A stretch of DNA of 64,000 bases from Trochalopteron elliotii (lineage: Eukaryota > Chordata > Aves > Passeriformes > Leiothrichidae), in assembly GCA_024734555.1 (NCBI GenBank), contig JANPWX010000026.1, positions 4,961,741-5,025,740 on the forward strand, given 5' to 3'. The position numbers and the translations under genes are program-made. Of this stretch, positions 23,467 through 36,800 are shown piece by piece. A model generated the notes under the pieces. That model was given only the letters and a program-made list of their open reading frames with translations. It did no database searches and had not been told where the DNA came from. Every line of letters starts with the position of its first letter. Position 1 is the stretch's first letter.

Positions 23467-23502
23467 GAGTCAGTGAAATTACACCAGGGATTAATTTGCC
23501 TG
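23467..23502 (+). repeat. Short fragment of an ancient amniote dispersed repeat (tentative)
   Basis: GAGTCAGTGAAATTACACCA followed by GGGATTAATTTGCC resembles a wording frequent in reptile and bird genomes (gtcagtggagttacaccagggatgaatttggccc). A related but more decayed string occurs at 41445-41490. The family name is uncertain and the fragment is very short. Confidence 0.4.
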
Positions 23503-24838
23503 TGTCTAACCATGCTCTGAACAGAGATCTCCGGTCTGCTCAGATAAACTTTTGCAGAGTTGCTTTGTGTTTGGGTTTTTTAGGTGAAACAGCACCTGCA
23601 TTTAGGTGTCAAGATCCATAGGCAGCTGGAACCATCTAAATGTGAGGTAGATCTAATTGGTTTAGGGGTAGGATACTTGTAGTCTTCAAATGCCAACTCC
23701 TTTGGCTATAGAAATCAGAGCTCATTCACCAAGGGAAACACAAGACCTTTCCTTTGCAAAAGTTCTTCTGCAGTGACATTATATCATGGGTTGGCATCAA
23801 CTTCCCTGAGGTAAACAATCAGAAATATTTCAGAACCTCAAATAACTAAGCAAACGGGAAGCAAGCAATGATCCAATATGCCAACTGTGAAAATACAAGA
23901 GACGGATGGAGATCAGAACTTTTCAGGTGGAGATCCATCTATAGAAACATTAGGAAGATCTGGAATTCATAAACATGGAATCAGAATCCAGAAAGGAAGG
24001 ATAAAGCAATAAAAAGTGGATATAATATACACAAGATTTAGTTGGGTTTGTTTGAAACACAGATTTTAACTTGTAAATTGTATTGACATGCAAGAAACAG
24101 CATTCCTGTATAAAAACCCACCCAGGTGAATGATGTTAGTATTGCTGGCATATAGTACAGTGAAGAAATAAGCAGTGATTCCCACAAGTGCTGGCACAGA
24201 AGAATTCCAAGCCTCAGGGCTGATGTGTTAAGTTCTTCCAATGCTTAGTGATAGTAATATACGTAAGTTGCATACTCATATCCATTAGGATACAAATACC
24301 AGAAATTAATTAACTGATCTGAAAACGTTTTTTGGTGGTAGCAAACAAGCACAGTTGGATCCAGGAACCAAAGTCTGAAATTGCACATAGAAAGATGAAA
24401 GGTGATATCTAAGAAGAACACATACAAGAAGGTTAAAAGATGAAAAAAAGAAAAAATAGGAAAATCCACTGCCTAGACAGTGTGGTGGTAAATTACATGT
24501 CTCACAATACTTCCCATAGTCCCATATTCATAAAGTTTCTTTTGCAATCTCACTACAAGCCCTTTCAATATACATCCTTCCAAAATTAATTTCGTTAAAA
24601 AGACTTATGCATGAACTGTTCTTGTTAAACTGTTTAACACTCCAATTAAAACAGTATGAATAAAAGAACATTTTGTAACTCAAGGTGACTGAAATCCCAA
24701 ATGACTGCGTGATCTTAACTTCTATTTCTTGCCTTTTTTTTTTCATAGTTCTTCTTTCTTTTCTGTGATCCCTTCTTGTTCTCATCTTAATTTAAAACCC
24801 AGTCTGTCAACCCCCTGTATGATATCAATTGTCAGTAG

Positions 24839-24863
24839 GGTACTACTTGGTACTACTTGGTAC
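24839..24863. repeat. Tandem decamer GGTACTACTT x2.5
   Basis: Two exact copies of GGTACTACTT plus a partial GGTAC. It lies inside the candidate exon interval 24749-24936. Confidence 0.85.
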
Positions 24864-27800
24864 AAATCAGTGTCAGATGAAATCCTTAAAGAAAAAAGTG
24901 CCTGTTTTGAGAAGAGCTCTACATGCACACAGCCAGGTAAGTGAAAAGCATACAGTACTAAAAGGAGGTACCTAGGAGTATTTTTTTGGAGCTTATCTGA
25001 TTATCAGCTTTAAATCAAGAAATTCTTCTTTTCTGACAGTATGTTGTAACAAATCCTAATCAGCACTCTCAATCCTTTAATCCAGTTGACTGCATCACTT
25101 GCAGAATAACTTTAATAGAAAGGACATAAAATTCAATCATGAGATAAATAAATTAGGGCCTTTCACAACAGTGTGTGTGTGAAATAAATCCAGTGAGGAT
25201 GTGCTGGGGCCAAAACTACTCTCTCATTCTTTAAAAGAAAAAGATAATAAATGTTTACCTGCATTAATAGATTATCTACTCAGTCCCTCAGGTCCTTCCA
25301 GAGAATCTCATGATAGAAGACACTGTAAAGACTGAAGGGAATTTCATATAAAAGTAGTACATCATCAGAATTACCTTCCTAGAATATTAATGAGATTAAA
25401 CAAGAAACCCACCAATAAAATAAATCGAGATCTATATCTACACTACTACAATTACAAAACAGTATCATGCTTATAGCAGGAACTCATCACAACTCTCCTT
25501 CTCTAATAAATTAATAATTGGAAGGCAGAATTGGCATTTAACTTATTTCCACATTTCAGCATGGCATGCTACCTATATTTGAGACTGTCACCTCTATTTT
25601 TCTCCTTCTTACTGTAGAAACTATTTCTTCTTCCCTTTTCTGACCAATGCTGTCATCCCATGACCACTCCCTTACTCTCCATAAATGCCTTCTTTCACAT
25701 GACTTTAGAACTCCATGTCTCTTTTGTGCTCTCTAATCCCTGATTCCCATGCAGCATGTCCACCTACAGCAAGTGCAGCCTCTTCTTGTTCATTGGGTTC
25801 ATCTTCTCTCTCCCTCCCCTTTTCACTACCAGACTCCCACCCCATGATCAGAACTTCTAGTTAGGCAACAACTCCTGGTCAGCTGTCACAATTCAGAGAC
25901 CAGTTAAGCAGCTTAACCTTCTAGAAAACAACCCAGAGATGTGTCAGACAGCAGGGCTTAAAAAATACTACCAGTAACATCTAGGAAGGCTTCACTTTGA
26001 ATCACTAGGCTTGCCAGGCCCCAAGCTTCTCCATGAAAGACAATGATTCATCTTCAACCTTTGGAGGTGCGGAGGAAGAAATCTCAGCAGCTACAGTCCC
26101 AATGCTCCATTTGCAAGGCTAATTTTGGAAACAAAACGAAAAGCGGGGAAATTCATGCGATTTTACAAAAACTAGATTAATCCTTAGTTTAACAGTTTGC
26201 AAAATGGCCTTCTTGGACTCCAAAGCCTGGCTCTGCACCAAACCATAGTGTAATGAATACCAGAGGCTTAAAGTAAACAAAGTAAAACTCAGAAAGGCAA
26301 AAGGATTTAAGCTCTGTGTAAAAATATTAACAGGTTTTAAGGTTAGCATGCACACGAACACCACATAAAATCTAAAAAGAGAATAAAAAATTACTTGCTA
26401 GCCTTTGCTCTGTCTGGATCTTTTGTTCCTACTTTTCTGAAAGGTGGAGTCCATGCTATTGGTGACAGGTTTTTTTGTGGGAAGGAAGAGAGAGATTATT
26501 ATTATCAAGAAATGCCATTGCCATGCCAAAACAGGTATAGCTGAATATTAATCATGCTAAAAGATACAGCTCCCTGCATCCAGACAGACTGTTGCTGAAA
26601 ACAGTGACTTAATCTTAAAATGGCAAGAAAATATTTCAAATACATGGGGTCTATACTGATAAGTTAAACTGTCTTGCTACCAAAAAGTGTGAGCAATGCA
26701 AGTGAAACAGGTCTGCATGTGGAATTTGTCCTGCCAGTGGCTCACCTGAGCCATGGGTCTCCTCCTCTGCAAATATATACCTTCCACATACAACGGGAAA
26801 AAGTCAGGTCTTGCATCAGTTGTACAATATGACTTAGTTGAAACTAGGAGTTCATATAAACAGTAAGTACCTTAAGGTGAACTATTCAGTATCAGAAAGT
26901 TGGATTTTTGTCATTTCACTGTTTCCTTTACTGTCCCTCCATTAACAGAGAATTCAGTTGTCACTTCAGGCTCCTTAAAGGAACATGAATGAATACTGAA
27001 ATTTTATTGCCTTCTGCCTGTTCCTAGAATTAACAGCAAAAGGTAGCAGCCACCAACTGTCCAGTAGTTCAGCAAGATTTGCTGAAGGGTCAGAAAGGTA
27101 ACAGGCATTTCAGTCAAAGGCTAGACAAACTATCTCCTTCAAACTATCAAATGTCTTTCACAAGTAAACACACTACTGCACTTAGAATTTTCCTTCTGGG
27201 AAGACAAGCAGAAGGATAACAAACCACATATGTCAGATATTATGCACATCACTTGGCATCCTCTGGAAAGCATTCAGAGAAACTATGGTGATGAGAAAGG
27301 TATAAATGCCTATTTAAACTTTTTTAAAAATTGTGAAGAAAGGAGTAGCAAAACCTTGCTTCAAGGGAGTTTTCTTGTGGTTTATTTCCAGAAAGGTTTA
27401 TTCCAGAGCAGAAACAAAAAATGATAAAAGCAAATCAGATTTAAATGAAAATAGCCTTTTCTATGGAGGAAAGATGGTTTTTTTCTGATTCTCCTGGACC
27501 TAGTCACATCACTCTTTAATAAAGAGCAATTTCTGATAGAATTGCCTGTATTAATCCCTAAGGCCCTGAAAGAGATGCTTTACACTCAAGTCTTTGCAGA
27601 GCTGTATAGGAATGATGAGAAAATGAATGTTTGCAGAAAATGAAGTCCATATACAGCAAGAAATTGTTTGGAACCAAGAAAGCTTTCCACAACATGAATA
27701 TGTGTATGGGTATGACAGCTTGAGACAGCAACAGCAACCTAAACTAAACTAGCATGTGAAAAAAGCCCCAGTTTTGGTTGGGTTTCTTTAAAAGCATCTT

Positions 27801-28473
27801 TAGATTTCCCTAGAGAAAGGCTCTGTCTACAAGTGATGACCATGCATGATATGCAACTACTGGAATTCATTGCAAACAGTTAAGTAAATTCATATGCTAT
27901 TTAATAAAGATATAAATGAGGAAAAACCAGAGAGAGAACACCATAATGTTAGCAAAGTCACTAGTATGAAAGGTTCTACTCCCAATAAAACATCAAATCT
28001 ATCAGAAATAAATTTCTGTATTGGTGACTCTCAATAGAGTGCAAGTGAAATTGTTACATTGACCTCAAAAGACCTTAAATTATATCCTGGTGAAGGTACA
28101 GTAAGTTATTTTGTCTCTGCAGTTAACTCTGAGGGTAAATTTCACATAAGTTTTGAAGCCAGGTTTTCAAATCATTAGTAGATCTAGGAATAACTATGAA
28201 TACATCTACCTTAACTCAAAAACGTCCCAAAACACCAGGACATTCAATAGAAGTTTGATTACATCTGTTTTGCAGGGATTTGAAGATAAACTGTAATTAG
28301 AAGATAGTGGGGTTTCTAGAAGATCCTAGTAGATGAGGCTTTGAAATTTCAACCAGGAGAGAATTAACAGATGAAAAAAAAATAAAATTGCACTAGCAAA
28401 CAAATAATTAGCCATCAAGCAAGATTCTCCCTGCAGATTGTCTTGTTAAAACAGGTCAAACAACCAACAACAG

Positions 28474-28561
28474 TAATAAAAAAACCAATTGCCCCTCCCC
28501 ACCCCCCCAAAAAAAGAAACCCAAAAAACCAAACCCCAAACAAACAAACAAAAAACAACAA
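28474..28561. repeat. A/C-rich low-complexity tract
   Basis: A C-run (CCCCTCCCCACCCCCCC) followed by A runs broken by C, ending in CAAACAAACAAACAAAAAAC. It is the same compositional type as the tracts at 18.5 kb and 61.4 kb. Confidence 0.8.
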
Positions 28562-28957
28562 GTAGATGTCTGCAACAGTTCCAGAGATGAAACTATTTTC
28601 CTCAGCAGAAATGTTTTATACAAAATTATGTATACACCCAGTGGAGTATACTGGGAACTGGCACTGAGCAAACATATAATTCAAAGCCTCTCAAACTGCA
28701 AAACACCAACAGGACTACTGAGACAGGGGACATCCTAGAATCTATACAGGAAAACTAAAGCTCCCATGAAAGATTCACAGGCACAGGCCCAGCCAGCTTC
28801 TCCCACACAGGAGACAGCAGGGTCAGGATGGAGTGAGGCATTATCCAAAGTAAAGAGTGGCAGCTGCTCCTCAGAAACAATCGGATCCTGCTCAAGCAAG
28901 TTATCAAAAAATAAAGTCAAAGACCTGCACCAATGATTGGACCTGAGGTCAGGGACA

Positions 28958-28992
28958 CAGTGCAAGGTATTATATCAGTGCAAGGTATTATA
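28958..28992. repeat. 18-bp-period tandem duplication
   Basis: CAGTGCAAGGTATTATA at 28958-28974 is repeated exactly at 28976-28992, separated by one T. Exact identity suggests a recent local duplication. Confidence 0.85.
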
Positions 28993-29589
28993 CTTCATCC
29001 ATTATACCTCACTCCTGCATCAGGGGTTAGCCTCAAGCTAGTATAACAGTAAACTGATCCTGTTTACTTTTAGACAAGTAATAGCTGTATCTGGCCATGC
29101 CAAAAGGATGGTTTTCCAAAACTAGAGAACATGACCTAGCAGAATGGTAAAAGCTGCTCCTTGATTATGACTAAGAAACAGTGAGTCCAAGTGACTCTCA
29201 TAAACAGCTCTGTGCTATAAAAAGAAATTGGGGTGCTAATGTGAGTCAAATAGAGGCATAATTTTCATTTCTTGTCTGTTTAGTCATCTCTTCAAGCTGT
29301 ACAATTGTGTTGAGTTTACTAAATAAACATTATTATTTTCTTTCATCTACCATTGGAAATGCAAAGCAAAGGACAACAATTGATCGTAATCATCTTATTG
29401 GCAAGGTGAACCCATAATCAGGATTCTGGTCTAAGTAGAATCCAGTGTATTAGAAAGCTCTTCCCAGAAATCCCTATGAACATAGTAATAAATCTAAACA
29501 TGACACAGAAAAAGGTGGTACCCACTAAAGAACTTCGAGGAAACACTGCCAGGAATTCTGATGATGACAGCTGTCATCTTTGCTGATGA

Positions 29590-30545
29590 GAGCCAGGGAA
29601 GGTGTCATAAAAGCTGTCTGGACCACTGGGCTCAAAGGCTGCTGGCCAACAGTTCAAAGTCCTACTGACTGGTCAATAGAAGTGCCATTCCTGGCATGAG
29701 CCACTTCTGGGGCTGCCCTTGCCTCACATTTGCAGCAACAACCTGATCAACAGCACAAAAGGACCTGCCCTGAGGAGCTTCTCAGGTGACACCGACTAGG
29801 AGGGAGCTGGTGGCTGCTGGAAGGCCCCAGCCCTGCAGAGGGACTCCTGGCACTGGTCCCTCCCTGTCACTGGGAAGGCCCTGCCGGCTGCAGGGGTCAC
29901 TTGATGGGAAGCCCAGGACACTCAAGGCCCAGCTGGGGCTGCAGGCCAGGGGCAGCCCTGCAGGGACAGGGCTGGGGCCCAGCAGGTGACAGGGAGAACA
30001 GAGGAACAGAGTCAGGAGTGGATCCTTGCCGTGCTGGAGGCCAACCACGTCCTGAGCACGAGTGTGGCTGCCAAGCACAGGGAAAGGATGGTGGCTCTTG
30101 GCTCAGTAGCTTGTGAGGCTTCATCTGGAGCTCTGTGTGTCCACATCTGGAACCTCCTGGAACAAGACCAATCTTGACAGCCTGGAGAAAATCCAGGGCA
30201 GGGCCCATGGGTGGTGCAGCATAGGAAAGAGCAGGCAGGAGGAATGGAATTTTTCCCTTCAAATGCCTGCCAGGAGCCACAGAGAAGACAGACTCTTCTC
30301 AGAGGTACAGAGAGGAAAAGGACAGGAGCCAACAAGTTGGAGCAAGGGCAGAGCTGTCTGGGAATTGGGAAAAAAATGTTTCCCAAAGAGGGTGGATAAG
30401 CCCTGAGTCAGGCTGTTGCAGAAAATCCGAGGCTGCAGAAAATCCATCTCTGGAGACCCTCAAGACTCCATGGGAAAAGGTCCTGTGCCATTTTGAGGTA
30501 GCCCTGCTTTGAGCAGGGGGCTGAGCAAAGACTTTCAGGGCTCCC
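29590..30545 (+). mobile_element. CR1 LINE, longer and more diverged 3' fragment
   Basis: The left part (AGCTGTCTGGACCACTGGG, then CTCAAAGGCTGCTGGCCAAC and AGTTCAAAGTCCTACTG) matches the CR1 segment just after the reverse-transcriptase core. The right part ends GAGGTAGCCCTGCTTTGAGC then AGGGGGCTG, close to the CR1 3' end. Between them, GTGCTGGAGGCCAACCACGT, CTCAGTAGCTTGTGAGGC and GAACCTCCTGGAACAAGACC follow a diverged CR1 order. It is the GC-richest stretch of the window, so it contains many overlapping open frames on both strands (29782-30849), none of which is a gene. The boundaries are approximate; the left edge could be earlier than given. Confidence 0.75.
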
Positions 30546-32620
30546 AAGCAATCTGCATTCCTCCTTGAGTCTGCATTGGGTTGGTTTGTTTGCCTTCAAG
30601 AGGGTGAGCAAATGTGACAGGGGAACATGTGAACCTTTTCTCTCTGAACGAGAGGTGCCTGTCTGTGACAGATGCAGGCACAGGCATAAACAAATGGATC
30701 CACATGACAGGGGAGGTCTGTAAGCTCTGCCAGCAATGCAGATATCTGCTATGTCCAAGAATCTGGACACCTCTCTTTATCTCTTGATATTTTCTCAAGG
30801 AACTTCCTTCCTGTTTCCAAGACGCTTCTCCTCCCAAGGCCATTTGCATAAGGGACTAATTATAATCAGGGCTGTTCAAGCAGCAATGATGTGGGTAAGG
30901 GAAAACCTGTTTGATCATCAAAATTGCTCACTTTGGAGAGGAGGAATTTAGAGGATTACACATGCAGATGTGTATGTATACACACAGGGGTTATTTTATT
31001 TTGCTTTTTAACATTTATTGTTATCATAAGGTGTTTCCACACATTCTTTTCAGGCTTCTGTGTTATTATAATTATTTGCAGAGTGGTCCTATGACTAGAC
31101 ACTTTAAGAGGTCCCTTGCAATGCAATATATTCCCCAGTTTCATCTGACATTAATCCTGTGGATGCTTATAAACACAAGAGAAAAAACCTCTTCAGTCAT
31201 AACAGGGCAGAAGACAGTGACATAATTGCCAGGGACAAGATTCTAAACCTGTTCATAGCAGAGATAAGGTCTCAGATAGAATGAAGAAAAGGAAGCCTTA
31301 TCACAATATTAATTTTCTAGGACCTTCCAGTATAAATTTTAGAGCAGTAAAGATGAATGGGCAAGTCCTTAGCTTTTGCTTCTTTCTGATAGCCAAAATA
31401 GGATCCAATAGACAGTTCTTTTCAAATACCAGAAATCACAAGAACACATGAAATACTAAAACATTTACACTGGCAAGAGCAGAAGATTAAACAAAGCCCA
31501 GTTACTTCAACAATTTAACATTTTACAAAAACATACAGAGTTTTTCCCTGTACAGCCTCAATAGACAAGGGCTGACTTTGGAAAATTTCCCTGAATCCTT
31601 CTAATCCCACGTATAATTCTCATCCCTTTGAGAAAAAGAACATGGATACAATTAGACTGTTCAAGAAGAATTTAGCAGAATATCAGATTTGGTATAATAA
31701 TAAATAGCTTTTCCCATTTCACCGAGGCCCTATCCTTACATCTCATAAATGCCAAGGTAATAGCTGACAGAAACAATTTTTCCAGTTTGCAGTATCCAAG
31801 AAGAAAGCCAGACAATGAAGGGGCAAGTTTCACAACAAAACCCAGGCATGAACTTTATCGTTTACATGGATCAAGTTGCTGAAAGCTATAGTTTACCATT
31901 TCAAACAAATGACCTGGTCCAATGATTAAGCCAGACTTGATAGCAGATGCTGAAAAACCCCATCAGCCATGTCACAAAACCCTAGACCAGCAGCTGCTGT
32001 CTGCCTTATTTAACAATGGGGATTGCTACCAAAATCCACATGCTTCTCACTGGTCACATTTCTCTGCAACCACCAAGACATAGGCATCTTAAACCCAGTA
32101 AAGTCCAGTTATGTCCTCAATACCACACTATGTCCTAGATTTAATATAAAAGATAAAAGACATGGTGAGGCTGGCCCAAGAGAGCCTGCTAGGAACCAGT
32201 CTGATTAGCAGAAACAATACAACACAAAGGCCTAATTGAGGCTTGAAGCATTGCTGTTATTTCATTCAACAAAACTGTTTTCAAATGTAATTGTTGAATA
32301 ACTGGGTTAAGTGCATTGCCTATGTTATGAACCTGACAAGAGGAACCAGCTGGAAACTGAGCTGGAGCTGAAGCTCTTTATCATCACAAGTGAAAAAATC
32401 TGGATACCATAGGAGACAAACTGTCACAACAACAGAGGGAATAAGAAGATCAGATAGTAAAAATGTTTGCAGGTGTCTTTTGACTACAATCCAGAAGGTT
32501 CAATCTGATTCAGCATGGAAACCAAAGTAAATCCACAAACTTACCTGCAACTCTGTGCAGTGGGTACATTAGGAACTAAGGATTATCAGTGAAAAAGAGA
32601 AGAAAAGGAATATTAGTAAG
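30546..32620. other. Unique sequence between two CR1 fragments
   Basis: No gene, RNA gene or further repeat is recognised. Open frames in the first 300 bp are continuations of frames in the neighbouring GC-rich CR1 copy. Confidence 0.5.
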
Positions 32621-32624
32621 AAGA

Positions 32625-33400
32625 TACAAATGGAAAATGTTAAAGCTCCCTCATACTGAACTGGAATGGGGCAACCCTGAATGTACATACATACTGGGGA
32701 ATGAGAGGCTGGAGAGCAGCACTGCAGAAAGGGAGCTGGAAGTCCTGGATGATGGCAAGTTGAATGTGAGTCACTGAGCCCTGGTAGCCAGGAGGGCCAG
32801 CCCTGTCCTGGGGGGCATCAGGCACAGCCAGGGAAGGGAGGGGATTTCCCATTTTGCTCTGCACTGGGGTGGCCTCACCTTGAGTGTTGGGGGCAGTTCT
32901 GGGTGCCACAACAAAAAAAACCCCATTAAGTTGTTACAGAGTGTCCAGAGGAGGGCAAGAAGGATGGTGAAGGGCTTTGAGGGGAAGCTGTGTGAGAAGA
33001 CTGAGGTCACTTGGCCTGCTCATCCTGGAGGAGAGGAGACTGAGGGAAGACCTCTTTGCAGTTCCAACTTCCTTGCAAAGGGAAAAGGAGGGGCAGGCAC
33101 TGATGTCTTCTCTGTCGTGACCAGTTATCGGATCCAAAGGAATGGCCTGAAGCTGTGTCGGGGCAACTTAGGTTTGATATTAGGAAAAGGCTCTTCACCC
33201 AGAGGGTGTTTGGGCACTGGAACAGGCTCCCCAGGGAAGCGGTCACAGCACAAAGCCTGACAGAGTTCACGAAGCTTTTGGACAACACTCTCAGGAACAT
33301 GGTGTGACTAGGGGTGGTCCTGTGCAGAGCCAGGAGCTGGATTCAATGATCCTGAAGGGTCCCTTCCAACTCAGGATATTCTGTGATTTTGAGATTCTGC
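32625..33400 (+). mobile_element. CR1 LINE, 3'-end fragment
   Basis: The CR1 3' region is recognised by GGGGAATGAGAGGCTGGAGA, CTGGTAGCCAGGAGGGCC, GTGTCCAGAGGAGGGCAAG, ATGGTGAAGGGCTTTGAGGG, GGAATGGCCTGAAGCTGTG, AGGAAAAGGCTCTTCACCC and GATCCTGAAGGGTCCCTTCC. It ends in ATTCTGTGATTTTGAGATTC, the typical degenerate 3' tandem unit. It is 5'-truncated and internally shortened near 33,050, and non-coding. Its orientation matches the CR1 copy 2 kb to the left, but the two differ in sequence and are not parts of one insertion. Open frames at 32640-33300 on both strands are shadows. Confidence 0.93.
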
Positions 33401-33832
33401 ATATATGCACACCAGGTGACAGTTCAGTTGCTTTCCTATGACACATGTTAAAAAGGACTGAGGGAAAGTTCAATACATAACTAAATCAGTTTCTATCATG
33501 TGTATTGAGAGACTGGTTGAAGTGATTCCAGGACTCCAGAAATTTTAAGGATTTTATTCTTCTCAAGGTCTAAGCAAGTTAAATAGGAAATCATCTGAGC
33601 TTCAACCACTTTAAAGTGGATTAATACACCTTTATCCTCAGAGTCTGTATGTTGCTCTATACTTAAGACAATGTCAAAATTTACAGTTAATTCACATTCA
33701 GTTTTGAGTTCTGCGATATGAACATACACACCTCCAATACTAACAAACCATAATAAACATGTTTAAGTTTAGAACTCCTCTCAGGTGGAAAACAAAGCCA
33801 TATGTGAGAACAACATATAGGAGCATTAATGG

Positions 33833-33856
33833 CAAAATAGCACTTTTGCTATTTTG
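33833..33856. repeat. Perfect 10-bp inverted repeat, 4-base loop
   Basis: CAAAATAGCA, loop CTTT, TGCTATTTTG. The arms beyond the stem pair only weakly (GCATTAATGG against CAAAGGTGC), so it does not reach the length of a microRNA hairpin or a clear terminal-inverted-repeat element. Confidence 0.8.
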
Positions 33857-36800
33857 AACAAAGGTGCTGTCTTTAATAAATCTCATAACTTTACAGAGAG
33901 TTACACTGATTTATTATTTTTTTAAATAGTGCCTGGAAATGAAGACAGATATTTTATTAATTTTTCTTACAGGAAACTGTGTGTGGTCTGTATTGCAGTT
34001 ACAATTTCAAGTCAGCGTTGCAAAACAGACTACTACATCTCCATTTGAATCAGCAATGAAGCCAATCATTGCTGCAAGCAGCTAAAATCTGAGAAACAGC
34101 ATTAAAACTGAAGAGAGAGACTCCAACATTCTCAGTGGATGCTGTCAAAATACACAATAGTTACCCAGCTGTGATCTCTACAGGTTATGTACATAAAGAC
34201 AATGCAAAAATTATATACAAAGGCCTTCCTTAAGTTGATCAGCTCACTGCATGAGAAGAAAAACCAGTAGAAAACAGCACAAACTAACACTCACAGGAAT
34301 AAGTTCAGGTGCCCAGAATTCAGACCAGGAACGTAAGTCATGCCCACAAAAGGACAAAAAGTGATTTGTACTTTGAAACAAGCTCCCATGACACAGCAAA
34401 GATTTTTATTTTTGTTTAATCCTTTGCAGAAGTCCCTGCAACTAGAATATTCTCACAGTTGTGGTGAAACATATGAAAACAGAGACTCTTAAAAAAATCA
34501 TGCTGAACAAGAACATGCAATCAGAACTAGAGAGTTAAGTTTGGAGGTATTTTCCAAGCACTTTACAAATGAGCACACTCTCCCTTCATGTTGCTAATCT
34601 ACAGTCTCTTTGCTGTGAAAATCATCAACTGAAGACTCCGTAACTCTGTCAACCTAAGAGGTCAAGCAGGTCCAGATGAGGTGAACACCACTATGTTGCT
34701 TGGTGCAACACCTACAGTACACACACTCTTCTCCATCTGATCTTTCACAAGTTCTCTCTGAATTTACATTACTGAAACATGACTGACGCAGCAAGTGTGT
34801 GCTTTGGTATAATTTAATTTCAGGTTTCTCTGTTCAACAAAACTGTCAGAGGGGCATTATGTGGAAAGCTGAACAGAGAAAAGTCCATTTGTATCAAATG
34901 TTTATGAAGTTTATCTTCTTAGTTCAGGTATTTTTATGAAACACCAACTCATTGAAGCATAAAATACCAAATACCTCCCCTTTAAAACTCATTTCTTGAA
35001 TTAACACCACTCCATGACACAAGAGCATGATTTGCTACTCTTGGAGTTACCAGTCTGACATATCTTACTGTGCCTCACTCATTAAAATCAGGCAGGTGTC
35101 TAGGTTTTTTCAGAGTTCATGCCATCCACTTGTGCACGTCAATTTTTTGCCACAAGCAGAAACCATAAGAAAACCGAACTACGCAGAACTGTTTGTAAAT
35201 TGAAGACACACCTATTTACCAACTACCTTTGTTACATTTGCTATGTAACATCTCACAATGTTACAGGAGAATAAGCTGCTAATACACTGCAGACTGAGTG
35301 CACAGGAAAAGAACAACAAAGAAAAATCCACACATGACATCTGTCATCTAGATATGATTTCTCTCTGTTTAAAGCTAACAGAATCATAAGCTACTACTGA
35401 CACAGAGGCACATGAAAATGTGAAACTGCAACAAGAGACATAATGCAGATAAATGTCTCCTTTTTGTACTTTAAAGAGTTCCATAGGCTCTTTCTTCTAA
35501 ATCCTTTCATTAATGACACTGTCTAGTAGAATCCAGCATTTTTTGCAGAGGCTAGATTTTTCTTGTCACACATTGAGCCTGATTTCCCCTTCCCCAGCCC
35601 CATCAGCTTAAAGAGAAAGTGGCTATTCTGTGAAAGACTATGGAATCTACATCCAGAAACATGCTCTGGGCAATAAACAAAATTACTATGGGCGACAAGT
35701 TGTACCTATACTTAAACACACAGGAATTAGTTCAAACTTCTCAGCACTCAAATATGCAATTTTATGTAGCGGTACACTGATTACAGTTACTGTTACTATC
35801 TCCTTCTAGAGCTAGCTTTGTTGCTGTTTTAAGGTCTAGTTGTATGATTACATCTTCTTACACAATAAAGCCATCATCACTGAGTTCTTTCAGGCATACA
35901 CACTACAGGAAGATACAGTAAGTAGAGCTTGGCATCATTTGTATAATTATTGAGGATTTTTGGCATGGTAGTTTAGCTGCAATTTCTAAGAAAGCCACAA
36001 TACCATTAGGAGAAAATATCCTCCCATCATTAAATTTGTTTTTAAATGAAGACAAGTGCAATACCATGGACACAGGCACATTCATATACAGAGACTTGCT
36101 CAATTGCAGAAAAAAGTGATGGCAACTTTTGCAAGCAGAGGTGGCTAATTGTGATTTGACCTGGGGATACTAAACACTCAGTTATAAACAGACTTTGGTG
36201 AGGCGAATGCCACTATTGCAGTGGCACAGGACTGACTTGGTGCTCACTGGAGCAGCAGTTCTTCAGGGAAGGGAACAGTGAATTCTGGGGAACCAATTTG
36301 TTAAACATTGCTGAAGGAACATGGCAGAGATGTGGGTGTTCAGTGCTCTGATTTAACAGTCATTTGAAATGAGTATGAATAGACAGCATTACAAATCAGC
36401 AGGCTGTGCCTCAACTGAGGAATTAATCAGTGTGTCGTGATTTCTGGGAAGTAGCACTTAATTCAGTGGACAGAGAACTGCCCCAAAACAAAAGGACATA
36501 AAAGGAAGGGAAGGGGAAACCTCTGTGGACTTATGTCTGTCTTGTCGGTCACAGAGGAAAATTAATGTTATTGTTATTCCATTAGAAGTATTTCAAGCAA
36601 TTATGTCCCATTTACTTTGGTGCCAACCAGTGCTTGCTAGAGTCAGCTCTCCTCTACCGCAAACAGCAGTACTCTTTAGCCTGCAAGTTTCAAGGTCACG
36701 CAGTATTGAACTTGCAAACACGTTGGCACAAAGAAGGTAATAGATGTTGTCAACAATACTGGCATATCTTCCTGAAATAATCCATCTTTTAATTTTCATT

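Larger units (their letters stand above)
21736..29580. other. Unique AT-rich sequence, no gene established
   Basis: No protein gene is supported. An open interval with unusually good splice borders at 24749-24936 (plus) is raised as a finding. Simple repeats at 22.8, 24.8, 28.5 and 28.97 kb and a short ancient repeat word at 23.47 kb are listed separately. A 76-codon minus frame at 28735-28965 has no recognisable content. Confidence 0.45.

Noticed and set aside
28735..28965. 76-codon minus-strand frame of rather protein-like composition
   Set aside because: No clear donor or acceptor pair fits the frame and no family is recognised. It may be an old repeat or chance.
29782..30849. Many overlapping frames of 60-127 codons on both strands
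   Set aside because: They result from the high G+C of a CR1 fragment and its margin, which lowers stop codon frequency. No consistent product emerges.
33833..33856. Hairpin considered as a microRNA precursor
   Set aside because: The stem is only 10 bp and the flanks do not extend the pairing to the roughly 60-70 bp needed.
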